The position numbers and the translations under genes were made by a program. Shown one piece after another: positions 20,619-28,758 of a stretch of DNA of 64,000 nucleotides. A model generated the notes under the pieces. That model ran no database searches and was not told the DNA's origin. It saw only the letters and a program-made list of their open reading frames with translations. Origin of the DNA: Algibacter lectus (lineage in GTDB: Bacteria; Bacteroidota; Bacteroidia; Flavobacteriales; Flavobacteriaceae); assembly GCF_900112395.1 (NCBI RefSeq), contig NZ_FOLN01000001.1, forward strand, positions 620,001 through 684,000, read 5' to 3'. The stretch's first letter is position 1. The number at the start of each line of letters is the position of its first letter.

Positions 20619-21335
20619 ATGGAAAACTTAAACAACAAAAATGCCATAATAACCGGAGGCGGAAGAGGTTTAGGAAAAGCTACGGCAATTGCTTTTGCTA
20701 AACAGGGTATAAACGTAGCCATTACCGGGAGAACGGAAAGCCTTTTAAAAGAAACTGTTTCTAAAATTGAGGCACTTGGTGTTAGAGCCACATATGCTGT
20801 TTTTGATGTTGGTAATTATGAAGACGTAAAAACTAACATTAAACATATTATTAGCAATTTAGGCGGTGTAGATATTTTAGTGAATAACGCAGGTATTGCC
20901 GCTATTGGTTCTTTCAATGAAATGCCTGTTGAGCAATGGAGTGAAATTATTCAAACCAACGTTATGGGTATGTATTATGTTACCAAAGAAGTTTTACCAC
21001 ATTTAATAGATAAAAATGAAGGGGATATTATTAATGTATCATCTACGGCAGGATTAAATGGAAACCCAAATATATCGGCGTATTGCGCATCAAAGTTTGC
21101 TGTTATCGGTATGTCTGAATCACTAATGAAAGAGGTTCGTAAAAACAACATTCGGGTAAATACGTTAACACCAAGCACTATAGAAACAGATATGACTGTT
21201 GAATTGGGCATGCTAGATAAAGGTTCAGAAAATGTGTTACAACCAGAAGATTTTGCTGATTTAATAGTTGCAGGTCTAAAATTACCAAGACGAGCAATGC
21301 TTAAAAGTGCCGCGCTATGGTCTACAAATCCATAA
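20619..21335 (+). CDS. Short-chain dehydrogenase/reductase
   Basis: A 238-aa cytosolic classical SDR. The nucleotide-binding motif TGGGRGLG spans residues 12-19, NNAG is at 89-92, Ser141-142 lie in NVSST, and the catalytic Tyr155-Lys159 lie in YCASK. It resembles 3-oxoacyl-ACP reductase (FabG-like) and sugar dehydrogenases of the same size. Placement after a lactonase-like propeller protein and before a sulfatase suggests a sugar or sugar-derived substrate rather than fatty acid synthesis, but this is contextual. Arg at the end of the first helix-strand unit (TGRTE) hints at NADP preference. Confidence 0.88.
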   Translation: MENLNNKNAIITGGGRGLGKATAIAFAKQGINVAITGRTESLLKETVSKIEALGVRATYAVFDVGNYEDVKTNIKHIISNLGGVDILVNNAGIAAIGSFNEMPVEQWSEIIQTNVMGMYYVTKEVLPHLIDKNEGDIINVSSTAGLNGNPNISAYCASKFAVIGMSESLMKEVRKNNIRVNTLTPSTIETDMTVELGMLDKGSENVLQPEDFADLIVAGLKLPRRAMLKSAALWSTNP

Positions 21336-21401
21336 CATAGATCTAACCAAAATTTATAGATTGATTTTCGAAATAACCATATAATATTTAGTACTTAACA
21401 A

Positions 21402-23045
21402 ATGAAAAAAATAACTCTAATATTTCTAATATTCTCTGGAATTTTACAAGCTCAGCAAAAGCCAAACATCATTTTCATTTTAACCGACGATCAATCTTAC
21501 GATTTATTAGGCTGTACAGGAAACGCCATAGTGCAAACACCTCATATTGATAAACTAGCCAATAACGGAACTTTATTTACCAATGCTCATGTAACTAGCG
21601 CCATTTGCACACCAAGTAGAATATCCATTCTATTAAGTCAATATGAACGTAAACATGGTGTTAATTTTAATTCTGGAACAAGTGTTTCAGATACGGCCTG
21701 GAAAAATTCGTACCCTGTAATTATGCGCAACAATGGCTATTATACAGGATGGATTGGAAAAAACCACGCACCAATTGGAAAAGGTGGATATAACAGCGGA
21801 CTTATGGAAAAAAGTTTCGATTATTGGTATGCTGGTCATGGCCATTTAGGATTTTACCCAAAGGATAATCATGACATTTTTAACGATGCTATTGCATTTA
21901 CACAACCCGAAATTATAAATGAAGGGGTAGATGAATTTTTAGATCCAAATGCTCGAAAACTAAAAGGTGCTTTGCATTTTTTAGAAGAAAGACCATCGGA
22001 TAAACCTTTCATGCTATCCATAAATTTCAATTTACCTCATGGTGCCAGTACGAATACCATGAAGCAAAAAGATTCTGATGATACTATCTATAAAACCTTA
22101 TACAGAGATTTAGAAATTCCTTTACACAAAAATTATATTGCCAAAGCCGATATAAAAACACCTAAACTGCCTGAAAATCTTTTACATGTAGAAGACCGAC
22201 AAACAGGCTATAATTATGTAGATACCCCTAAAGAGCTTAAAGAGCGTTACATTCGAGAATTACAAGCCATGACGGGTATTGACAGATTGGTTGGTAACCT
22301 TACAGCAAAACTAAAGGCATTAAAACTGCACAAAAACACGATAATTATTTTCACTTCAGATCATGGTTTATTTGGCGGCCAACAAGGCTTAGGAGGTAAA
22401 GCTTTGTGTTATGAGCAAACAACCCACGTACCTATTATTATTTTCAATCCAAACACACCTAAGAAAAATAGAGGTAAAAAAAGTGATGCGCTGGTGCAAA
22501 CCATTGATATCGCTCCTACTATGTTAGAAATGGCAGGTATTAAAAAACCAAGTAGTTTTCAAGGAAAAGATATTTCTAACTTGGCAAATGGCGGTAAAAA
22601 AGAAGTTAGAGACTATGTGTTTACCGAAAACTTATGGTCTACCCATTTTGGAAATCCACGTTGCGAATCGGTTCAAAACAAGGAATGGAAATACATTAGA
22701 TATTATAAAAACAATAATTTCTCTGCTACTAAAGAAATCAAATATGCTAAAGAATTAGGCATACCTGTAAACGAGATGCTTTATAATATGCACGACCCAG
22801 GTATTGCTGTTTATCGTGATTATATTGACGCGCCTTTAAATAATGAACAACCAGTTTACGAAGAATTATACCATTTAAAAGAGGATCCTGCAGAGCTACA
22901 TAATTTAGTGAATAAGCAAGATCATGCTGAGGTTTTAAATACACTAAGAGCGCAATGGAAAATTGAAATTACACAAGCCAGAGGTACCGGAAAAGCTGAA
23001 GTTTTTAGATACACAAATGATTTATACCCAAAGGGAAAACATTAA
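21402..23045 (+). CDS. S1-family sulfatase, secreted
   Basis: A signal peptide ends near LQAQ (residues 15-18). Metal ligands are Asp29-Asp30 in LTDDQSYD. The formylglycine signature is CTPSR with Cys69. A second metal motif, TSDHGLFGGQQGLGGK, and the partner motif for a choline-/iduronate-sulfatase-like S1 branch are present. At 547 aa it is larger than most of its neighbours, with an insert (about 170-290) between the two metal motifs. It is the last gene of the Crp/Fnr-box cluster and converges on an AraC gene with one base between the stop codons. The substrate position is unknown. Confidence 0.9.
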   Translation: MKKITLIFLIFSGILQAQQKPNIIFILTDDQSYDLLGCTGNAIVQTPHIDKLANNGTLFTNAHVTSAICTPSRISILLSQYERKHGVNFNSGTSVSDTAWKNSYPVIMRNNGYYTGWIGKNHAPIGKGGYNSGLMEKSFDYWYAGHGHLGFYPKDNHDIFNDAIAFTQPEIINEGVDEFLDPNARKLKGALHFLEERPSDKPFMLSINFNLPHGASTNTMKQKDSDDTIYKTLYRDLEIPLHKNYIAKADIKTPKLPENLLHVEDRQTGYNYVDTPKELKERYIRELQAMTGIDRLVGNLTAKLKALKLHKNTIIIFTSDHGLFGGQQGLGGKALCYEQTTHVPIIIFNPNTPKKNRGKKSDALVQTIDIAPTMLEMAGIKKPSSFQGKDISNLANGGKKEVRDYVFTENLWSTHFGNPRCESVQNKEWKYIRYYKNNNFSATKEIKYAKELGIPVNEMLYNMHDPGIAVYRDYIDAPLNNEQPVYEELYHLKEDPAELHNLVNKQDHAEVLNTLRAQWKIEITQARGTGKAEVFRYTNDLYPKGKH

Positions 23046-23046
23046 T

Positions 23047-23886
23047 TTATTGAATGGCATATTTTTTCCTGAATTTTAGAGGCGATACATGCATGAACTT
23101 TTGAAATTGCTTATGAAAAAATGGTAGCGATTCATAACCGCAAGCATAACCAATTTGTGCTATGGTTAAATCGGTATCAATCAGCATTCTACTAGCAATA
23201 TTAATTCGGTATTCATTAAGAAATGTAAAAAACGGACGCCCCATCATTTTGCTAAAAAATCGCGAAAACGACTGTTCTGACATGCTCACTAAATCTGCCA
23301 ATTCTTTCAAATAAATTTTTTCATGAAATCGCTTTTCAATAAAATCATGAATTTTACTCATTCTGCTGCCAAATTCAATAGGTAAATCGTCAATAAAATG
23401 GGCTTTAGATAATGTGGTATAATCACATTCTGATAAATCTGAAAGTAGATTCAATAACTCAATATATAATTGATGACTATCTAATTGAGTCATTTTTTTA
23501 ATCCTTGGCAAAAAAGATGCAGCAACCTCTTTATCAAAAATAACACCTCGAGATGCACTAGTTAACATTCTAAACAAAGATTGCAATTCTGGTACTTTTG
23601 CATAGACACCCTTATTCCATTGGATTACAATAGACTTAGATTGTTTGCTAACATCACTATGGTTTTTCCAGCAATGTGGTAAATTAGAACGGAGTAGCAC
23701 CAACTCACCAGGCTCATAAAACCCAACATAATCACCAATATATTTGGTACCAACACTTTCTTCAATATAAGTTAACTCATGCTGAGGATGAAAATGCCAA
23801 GGCGTATCAAAATGAGGAGCATTATATTCAAAAGCCAAAATAGATTGCTTTTTTCCTAACTCAATTTGTTCTAATACTGCCTCCAT
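23047..23886 (-). CDS. AraC-family regulator 1, cupin-type sensor
   Basis: A 279-aa protein with an N-terminal cupin-like sensor (HFHPQHEL, FYEPGELVLLRSNLPHCW) and a C-terminal double HTH (about 180-279, LKELADLVSMSEQSFSRFF and IAQIGYACGYESLPFFHKQF). It belongs to the RhaS/cupin class that senses small sugars or metabolites in the cytosol. Its first 56 or so codons and its upstream region are copied at 28462-28697, next to the P450 gene. This suggests the gene was once divergent from the P450 operon and may control it. Confidence 0.9.
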   Translation of the reverse strand: MEAVLEQIELGKKQSILAFEYNAPHFDTPWHFHPQHELTYIEESVGTKYIGDYVGFYEPGELVLLRSNLPHCWKNHSDVSKQSKSIVIQWNKGVYAKVPELQSLFRMLTSASRGVIFDKEVAASFLPRIKKMTQLDSHQLYIELLNLLSDLSECDYTTLSKAHFIDDLPIEFGSRMSKIHDFIEKRFHEKIYLKELADLVSMSEQSFSRFFSKMMGRPFFTFLNEYRINIASRMLIDTDLTIAQIGYACGYESLPFFHKQFQKFMHVSPLKFRKKYAIQ

Positions 23887-23950
23887 AAATATTCTATTTT
23901 ATCACTATTAATTCAAAAATACACTTTTACAAACAGAATAAGCTACTTAT
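23715..23950. repeat. 236-bp direct repeat, copy 1
   Basis: This copy covers the 5' part of the AraC regulator 1 gene and about 64 bases upstream. It is near-identical, in the same orientation and of equal length, to 28462-28697. The two copies bracket AraC regulator 2, the PfkB kinase, the isomerase and the aldolase. No transposase or terminal inverted repeats are seen. Confidence 0.85.
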
Positions 23951-23963
23951 TAATTAATATATA

Positions 23964-24809
23964 TTATCTAAAAAAAACTGCTCGGTATTGAGCAGGTGTA
24001 CGAGATGTAAAAAGCTTAAATTGTCTATGGAAGAAAGATAGATTTGGATACCCTGTTTCAAAAGCTATTTGCTCAATTGAAGAATCCGATTCTTTTAATA
24101 ATTCACATGCTTTACTAACTCTGTATTCATTTAAATAGGAAGTAAATGTTTTCTTAAATGTTTTCTTGAAAAATTTTGAAAATGAAACTGGAGTCATAAA
24201 AACTAATTCTCCTAACTGAGAAGAATCAATTTTATCCTGATAATTATTATTTACAAAATCAATAATTTTTTCAATTCGTTTTGAAACAACAGCATCAACA
24301 TCAAATCTTGCTCCTAAGCTTAATACTTCATACTTTTCTAATGATAATTCATGAAGTAATTTAATTACTTCAATTATTCTTAATGTAGGAGACATTCCTT
24401 TCATCAAAACCATTTTTTCTTCATAAATAGTTGAAACGTTTTCATTAAATATTAATCCATAGCTACTTTTACAAAGCAGTTTTTTAATTAGTAAAAATTC
24501 TTCTTTTTCCATCCAGCCTTCACCCAGTAAATTTTTATCAAACTGAATTACTGTAGACTTTGCAAGTTGCTTAGTTGTTTTATTTGTTTTCCAACAATGG
24601 GGTAAGTTTGGACCTAATAATACTAATTCTCCTGGGTGATAAGCTTTAATTGAATTCCCTACACTTCTTATACCTGTGCTTTCTGTGATAAAAGTCAATT
24701 CCCACTCAGGATGATAATGCCAAGGAGTTTCAAATTCAAGTTTTTCGAACACTCTATAATAAAATGACTCATTCGAATAATTAGATATAGGTTCAAAAAC
24801 TGCCTTCAT
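23964..24809 (-). CDS. AraC-family regulator 2, cupin-type sensor
   Basis: A 281-aa regulator with the same layout as its neighbour: a cupin-like sensor (WHYHPEWELTFI, AYHPGELVLLGPNLPHCW) and a C-terminal AraC double HTH (about 182-281, SFSKFFKKTFKKTFTSYLNEYR). It is divergent from the PfkB kinase operon with a 135-base shared intergenic region, so it probably regulates that kinase-isomerase-aldolase set in response to a free sugar. Similarity to regulator 1 points to an old duplication, clearly more diverged than the recent 236-bp repeat. Confidence 0.9.
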   Translation of the reverse strand: MKAVFEPISNYSNESFYYRVFEKLEFETPWHYHPEWELTFITESTGIRSVGNSIKAYHPGELVLLGPNLPHCWKTNKTTKQLAKSTVIQFDKNLLGEGWMEKEEFLLIKKLLCKSSYGLIFNENVSTIYEEKMVLMKGMSPTLRIIEVIKLLHELSLEKYEVLSLGARFDVDAVVSKRIEKIIDFVNNNYQDKIDSSQLGELVFMTPVSFSKFFKKTFKKTFTSYLNEYRVSKACELLKESDSSIEQIAFETGYPNLSFFHRQFKLFTSRTPAQYRAVFFR

Positions 24810-24944
24810 TATGTATATATTTTCACATTAGCTAAACAATAAACCAAATATATGGAAAAATAGTACACTTTATGACCAATCCTGTATTTAACAATCAGGC
24901 GTAGCTAATGGTACATTTACCTTATAATTTTAAAGGAATTAAAA

Positions 24945-25847
24945 ATGCTATTTGATGTAATCGTTTCAGGAATGATGGTTGTAGATATTTTATCTGAAGT
25001 TCCATCTAACATAAAATCAGGAACAAAACACGAAGTTTCAAAAATAATTATTCAAGGTGGTGCACCTGCAGGAAATGCCGCTTGCGTAATTGCACAGTTA
25101 GGATTAAAAACCACTTTTTTGGGATATACCGCAGACAATACATTGAGTATGATTGCCAATCAGGAATTAATTAAATGTGGTGTTAATACCTCCTTACTCA
25201 TTCAAAAGGAAGATTTTCAACCTGCAATTGCTGTTGTTGAAATAAATTCAGACAATGGAGAGCGAACGGTATTTTATTCAACAAATAATTACAAACCACT
25301 TCAACCCAAAGACCTAAATGAAGAATGGATTAAAAACAGCAGGTTACTATTTGTTGATGGTTACGATGTAGTTGGAAATTTGGAACTATTAAAAATGGCG
25401 AAAAAACACAATATCCCATCTGTTTTAGATATTGAAACAGGAGATATAAGTGTTTTAAAAGAAATGATTTCACTTGGAAGTCACATTATTTTGCCTTTGG
25501 AAGGAGCGCAAATGGTAAGTGGCTTAGAAAAACCTAAAGATTGTTTAAAAAGCCTAAGTTCATTAACTAAAGGTCAGTTAGTTATTACAGATGGTGCCAA
25601 TGGTAGTTGGGCTCTTGAAAGCGATACAATTATTCATCAACCTGCTTTTCCTACAACAGTTGTTGATACAACTGGTTGTGGTGATGCTTTTCACGGCTCA
25701 TACGCTGCCGCTTTATTAGAAGGCAAAAATTTAAAAGATAGATTGCAATTTGCTTCGGCATACTCATCAATAATAGCAAAACATTTTGGTGGAAGAAGCT
25801 ATTTCCCAAGTACTGAAGAAATTGAACAACAAATACTAAAAAAATAA
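24945..25847 (+). CDS. PfkB-family sugar kinase
   Basis: A 300-aa ribokinase/PfkB-fold cytosolic kinase. The N-terminal substrate motif is GGAPAGNAA (about 38-46). The anion-hole/ATP motif is DTTGCGDAFHG with catalytic base Asp247; Cys replaces the usual Ala in GAGD. It is followed after three bases by a fucose-isomerase-like protein and then an aldolase, so it very likely phosphorylates the ketose made by that isomerase. L-tagatose (from L-galactose), D-tagatose or L-fuculose are candidates. PfkB proteins vary in substrate and the phosphorylated carbon cannot be predicted. Confidence 0.9.
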   Translation: MLFDVIVSGMMVVDILSEVPSNIKSGTKHEVSKIIIQGGAPAGNAACVIAQLGLKTTFLGYTADNTLSMIANQELIKCGVNTSLLIQKEDFQPAIAVVEINSDNGERTVFYSTNNYKPLQPKDLNEEWIKNSRLLFVDGYDVVGNLELLKMAKKHNIPSVLDIETGDISVLKEMISLGSHIILPLEGAQMVSGLEKPKDCLKSLSSLTKGQLVITDGANGSWALESDTIIHQPAFPTTVVDTTGCGDAFHGSYAAALLEGKNLKDRLQFASAYSSIIAKHFGGRSYFPSTEEIEQQILKK

Positions 25848-25850
25848 ATT

Positions 25851-27407
25851 ATGGAAACAGATATATTAGAAAAATCCGCCCTACATTCTATAAATCTAAA
25901 TATAGACATCTTACAGCGCAAAGGTGTTGTAGCTGAAGAAATGGAAAAATTGATTTGTAAGGCTCGAAATAAACAAAATGTTAAAATTGGGCTTATCGGA
26001 ATTGGTTTTGAGTTGCATTTTGATTGGGAAAAAGCAAAACAGTCCTATTCTGAAGCTGTAGAACAAACTAAAAGTGTTTTTAGCGTAAACAACGCATTAT
26101 TAGCTTTAAAAGAGCCTGTTCAAACTAAAAAAGAATTATTAGACGTTTTAAATAATTTTAAAGCGGAAGGAATAAGCGGTTTAATTATTTACCAAGCTTC
26201 ATACATTGCTGGAGACCTCGCTTTGGCCTTAGGAAATTGGTTACGTGAACACAATACCCCTTTATTAAGTTGGTCACATCCTGAAGTAACAGGAGGGCGA
26301 TTAACCGCAAATAGGCTTTGTGGTCAAAACTTTTTATTAAACATTTTAAACTCATTGGAAGTTAAATACTCTTGGGTTTTCAACGCGCCTAAAACAAAAC
26401 AATTAGATGTTGTTTTAGATCGATTAATTAGAGTTGTAAGTGCAAAAAAAAGAATGCAACATGCTAATATACTAATGATTGGAGGTATGCGAGTACCTGG
26501 TTTTTACGATTGTGAATTAAACGAAATGTCTATTGCTAAACATTTTGGCTTAGGAGTTGACAGAGTTGATATTGAAACGGTTTGGAAACATGGTAACAAA
26601 TTTAAAAAAGAAGATATTAATGCCATTGTAAAAAAATTAATTAACGCTAAAGAATGTAAATATAAAAAAGTAAGCGAGCGCGAATTGTTTCTTTCTGTTC
26701 GTTTTAGTTTAGCAATTGCAGATTACGTTAGACGAGGCAATTATTTGGGTGTAGCTTTAAAAAACTGGCCAGAACTATTTGACAATTACCAAATTGCAGG
26801 TGATGGTGCTGGTGCTTTAGTTCAAGATCTAGGAATTCCAGTCGCTGATGAATCTGATATGGGAGGTTTACTTACCATGATTACGATGAACGAAATTAGT
26901 AATGGAAATGCTTTGCCTACTCTAACCGATTTATCAATTTTAAATTCTGACGAAAATAAATTAGGAATGTGGCATTGTGGTGGTTCTCCAACAAAATTAC
27001 TTCGTAAAGGAACTGGCTTTGAAATACGAAACCATAGCATTTTAGATAATTATGATGAGGCGCAATCTTATGGAATGTTATTGGAATTTTTACTAGAAAA
27101 AGGACATATTACCATCGCTAAATATCAATATCCACATGCTTCTAGTATGCTTTCTTTTGAAGGTGAAATTGTAGATTCTCCAATGCGATTTAGAGGTGCT
27201 TATGGCGAAGTTGCACCTAAAAATGTAAAAGCCTCAGCAGTTGTAGGAACCATTTTAAGCAAAGGTTTAGATCACCATTGGATCATTGGTAGAGGCCATA
27301 TTCAAGAAGATTTAAAAGAATTTAATCATTGGGCAAACATTGAAGATTTAGAGTTTGTCCAGTCTGGAACTACAGGACGAAGTATTCAAAAAAACTTAAA
27401 CTACTAA
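25851..27407 (+). CDS. L-fucose/arabinose isomerase-like ketol isomerase
   Basis: A 518-aa cytosolic protein with the L-fucose isomerase/L-arabinose isomerase fold. Metal ligands of the family can be placed: Glu334 in ADESDMGG, Asp360 in TLTDLSIL and His375 in WHCGGSP. It is shorter than E. coli FucI (about 590 aa). FucI-type enzymes act on L-fucose and also accept L-galactose, which differs only by a 6-hydroxyl. In a porphyran locus, L-galactose released by sulfatase and GH29 action is a natural substrate and would give L-tagatose. D-arabinose-, D-galactose- or sulfoquinovose-isomerase activity remains possible. The kinase lies 3 bases upstream and the aldolase 18 bases downstream. Confidence 0.82.
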   Translation: METDILEKSALHSINLNIDILQRKGVVAEEMEKLICKARNKQNVKIGLIGIGFELHFDWEKAKQSYSEAVEQTKSVFSVNNALLALKEPVQTKKELLDVLNNFKAEGISGLIIYQASYIAGDLALALGNWLREHNTPLLSWSHPEVTGGRLTANRLCGQNFLLNILNSLEVKYSWVFNAPKTKQLDVVLDRLIRVVSAKKRMQHANILMIGGMRVPGFYDCELNEMSIAKHFGLGVDRVDIETVWKHGNKFKKEDINAIVKKLINAKECKYKKVSERELFLSVRFSLAIADYVRRGNYLGVALKNWPELFDNYQIAGDGAGALVQDLGIPVADESDMGGLLTMITMNEISNGNALPTLTDLSILNSDENKLGMWHCGGSPTKLLRKGTGFEIRNHSILDNYDEAQSYGMLLEFLLEKGHITIAKYQYPHASSMLSFEGEIVDSPMRFRGAYGEVAPKNVKASAVVGTILSKGLDHHWIIGRGHIQEDLKEFNHWANIEDLEFVQSGTTGRSIQKNLNY

Positions 27408-27425
27408 CATTAAAATATTCAAAAA

Positions 27426-28271
27426 ATGAAAAATCAAGATTTAATACAATTATTAAACAATTATAGAGAGCAAAAAAAATGTATCATTGGGTTTAATATA
27501 AATGACATATACGACTTAAAAGCGGTTGCATTAGCTGCGGAAGAAGCAAATTGTCCGGTTATGGCAATGACCTACCCTCCTGTTGTTGAATTAAATTCAA
27601 GTTTATTATGTAAAAAAATGGTTGAAGGAATTCAAACTTATACAAAACAACCTATTTATTTACATTTAGATCATAGTGTGTCTGTAGATATGTGTAAACA
27701 AGCCATTGATGATGGCTATCATTCGGTTATGATTGATGGCTCTCAAAAAAGTTTGAAAGAAAACATCGCAATGACTAAAGAAGTCGTAAAATATGCTGAA
27801 TCTGCCGGTGTTTTAGTAGAAGCCGAAATTGGAAAAATTATGGGGCGTAACGTTATTGTAAAATCTGATACCGACTTTTTAGCAAGTGTAGCCGACGTAA
27901 AAGCAATGGTTGAAGAAGCCAACCCACATATTATGGCTGTTGGTATTGGCACATCACATGGATTTACACCAAGAACTCCTAAAATTCATTTTGATAGATT
28001 GGCAGAAATATATGCGGCCGTAAGCGTTCCTTTAGTTTTACACGGTGGAACTGGTATTCCAGATGAAGATATTCAACGTTCTATCACAATGGGTGTCGCA
28101 AAGCTAAATGTAGGAACTATTGTTCACACAACTTATATGAGAGAACTATACAATGAAATTGGAAAAGACATTGCAGGTGCATATCCTCCGTATTTAATGA
28201 AAAACGTAATTCCAAAAATTAAAGATGTTGTACTTAGTAGATTGCATGCAGTGAATTACAAAAATGAGTAA
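27426..28271 (+). CDS. Class II (zinc) ketose-phosphate aldolase, FBA/GatY type
   Basis: A 281-aa aldolase. The catalytic Asp82 and zinc ligand His83 lie in YLHLDHS. Further zinc ligands are His178 (GTSHGF) and His206 (LHGGTG), and the phosphate-binding GVAKLNVGT loop is present. The size matches tagatose- or fructose-bisphosphate aldolase of the GatY/KbaY group. As the last gene of the kinase-isomerase set it should split a phosphorylated ketose into dihydroxyacetone phosphate and a (phospho)glyceraldehyde. A single kinase in the set implies either a monophosphate substrate or a second kinase elsewhere. Confidence 0.9.
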   Translation: MKNQDLIQLLNNYREQKKCIIGFNINDIYDLKAVALAAEEANCPVMAMTYPPVVELNSSLLCKKMVEGIQTYTKQPIYLHLDHSVSVDMCKQAIDDGYHSVMIDGSQKSLKENIAMTKEVVKYAESAGVLVEAEIGKIMGRNVIVKSDTDFLASVADVKAMVEEANPHIMAVGIGTSHGFTPRTPKIHFDRLAEIYAAVSVPLVLHGGTGIPDEDIQRSITMGVAKLNVGTIVHTTYMRELYNEIGKDIAGAYPPYLMKNVIPKIKDVVLSRLHAVNYKNE

Positions 28272-28393
28272 TTATGAATGAAATCCACCTGAAGAATGTG
28301 AAAAAACTACCTAATTAAATATTAATATAGGTGTTGATTACCTTAATGATTCTTCTTCAGGTTGACTTACTAAAAGGAAAACAATTTATCATT

Positions 28394-28633
28394 CTAATTT
28401 ACTAAACATTGAAACTGCGGCCGTTTGAGATTCCATATATGCAGGTTTTTAAAAAGAAAAACATAAAACCCAACATAATCACCAATATATTTGGTGCTAA
28501 CACTTTCTTCAATATGTACTAACTCATGCTGAGGATGAAAGTGCCAAGGCGTATCAAAATAAGGAGCATTATATTCAAAAACCAAAATAGATTGCTTTTT
28601 ACCTAACTCAATTTGTTCTAATACTGGCTTCAT
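28394..28633 (-). pseudogene. Truncated AraC regulator fragment
   Basis: An open frame of 79 codons whose first 57 match the start of AraC regulator 1 (23047-23886) almost residue for residue (LEQIELGKKQSI, FHPQHEL, KYIGDYVGFY), then diverges into an unrelated tail with no HTH. It keeps the cupin start but lacks the rest of the sensor and all DNA-binding parts. It is best read as debris from the duplication of 236 bp that carried the gene start and its promoter to the P450 side of the inserted module. Confidence 0.85.
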
Positions 28634-28697
28634 AAATATTCTATTTTATCACTATTAATTTATAAATACACTTTTACAAACAGAATAAGTTACTTAT
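28462..28697. repeat. 236-bp direct repeat, copy 2
   Basis: Matches 23715-23950 end to end with scattered substitutions (for example ACTTAT ends both copies). It contains the fragment of the AraC gene and its upstream region, and ends 61 bases before the P450 ATG. Confidence 0.85.
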
Positions 28698-28758
28698 CAG
28701 CTAAAAAAGGCTATAAATACATCGCATATTATATTCAATTTTGTTAAAAATTCAACTC

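Larger units (their letters stand above)
28272..28758. other. Intergenic region before the P450 operon
   Basis: About 490 bases between the aldolase stop and the P450 start. The first 120 hold ACCTGAAGAA (28287-28296) and its complement TTCTTCAGGT (28353-28362), a long-loop inverted repeat of doubtful meaning. From 28394 to 28697 lies the truncated copy of the AraC regulator 1 start. The last 60 bases are AT-rich and should hold the P450 promoter; CAATTTTG near 28737 is one mismatch from TAnnTTTG. Confidence 0.6.

Noticed and set aside
24945-28271. Sulfoquinovose (sulfoglycolysis) module
   Set aside because: An isomerase, kinase and aldolase would fit, but no sulfoquinovosidase, sulfolactaldehyde enzyme or exporter is seen, and the galactan context favours L-galactose. 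Kept as an alternative only.
28287-28362. ACCTGAAGAA/TTCTTCAGGT as a terminator of the aldolase operon
   Set aside because: The loop is about 56 bases and no T tract follows; too weak to call.
23715-28697. The flanking direct repeats as ends of a transposon
   Set aside because: No transposase or integrase, no terminal inverted repeats and no short target duplication are visible; the repeats are parts of a regulator gene.
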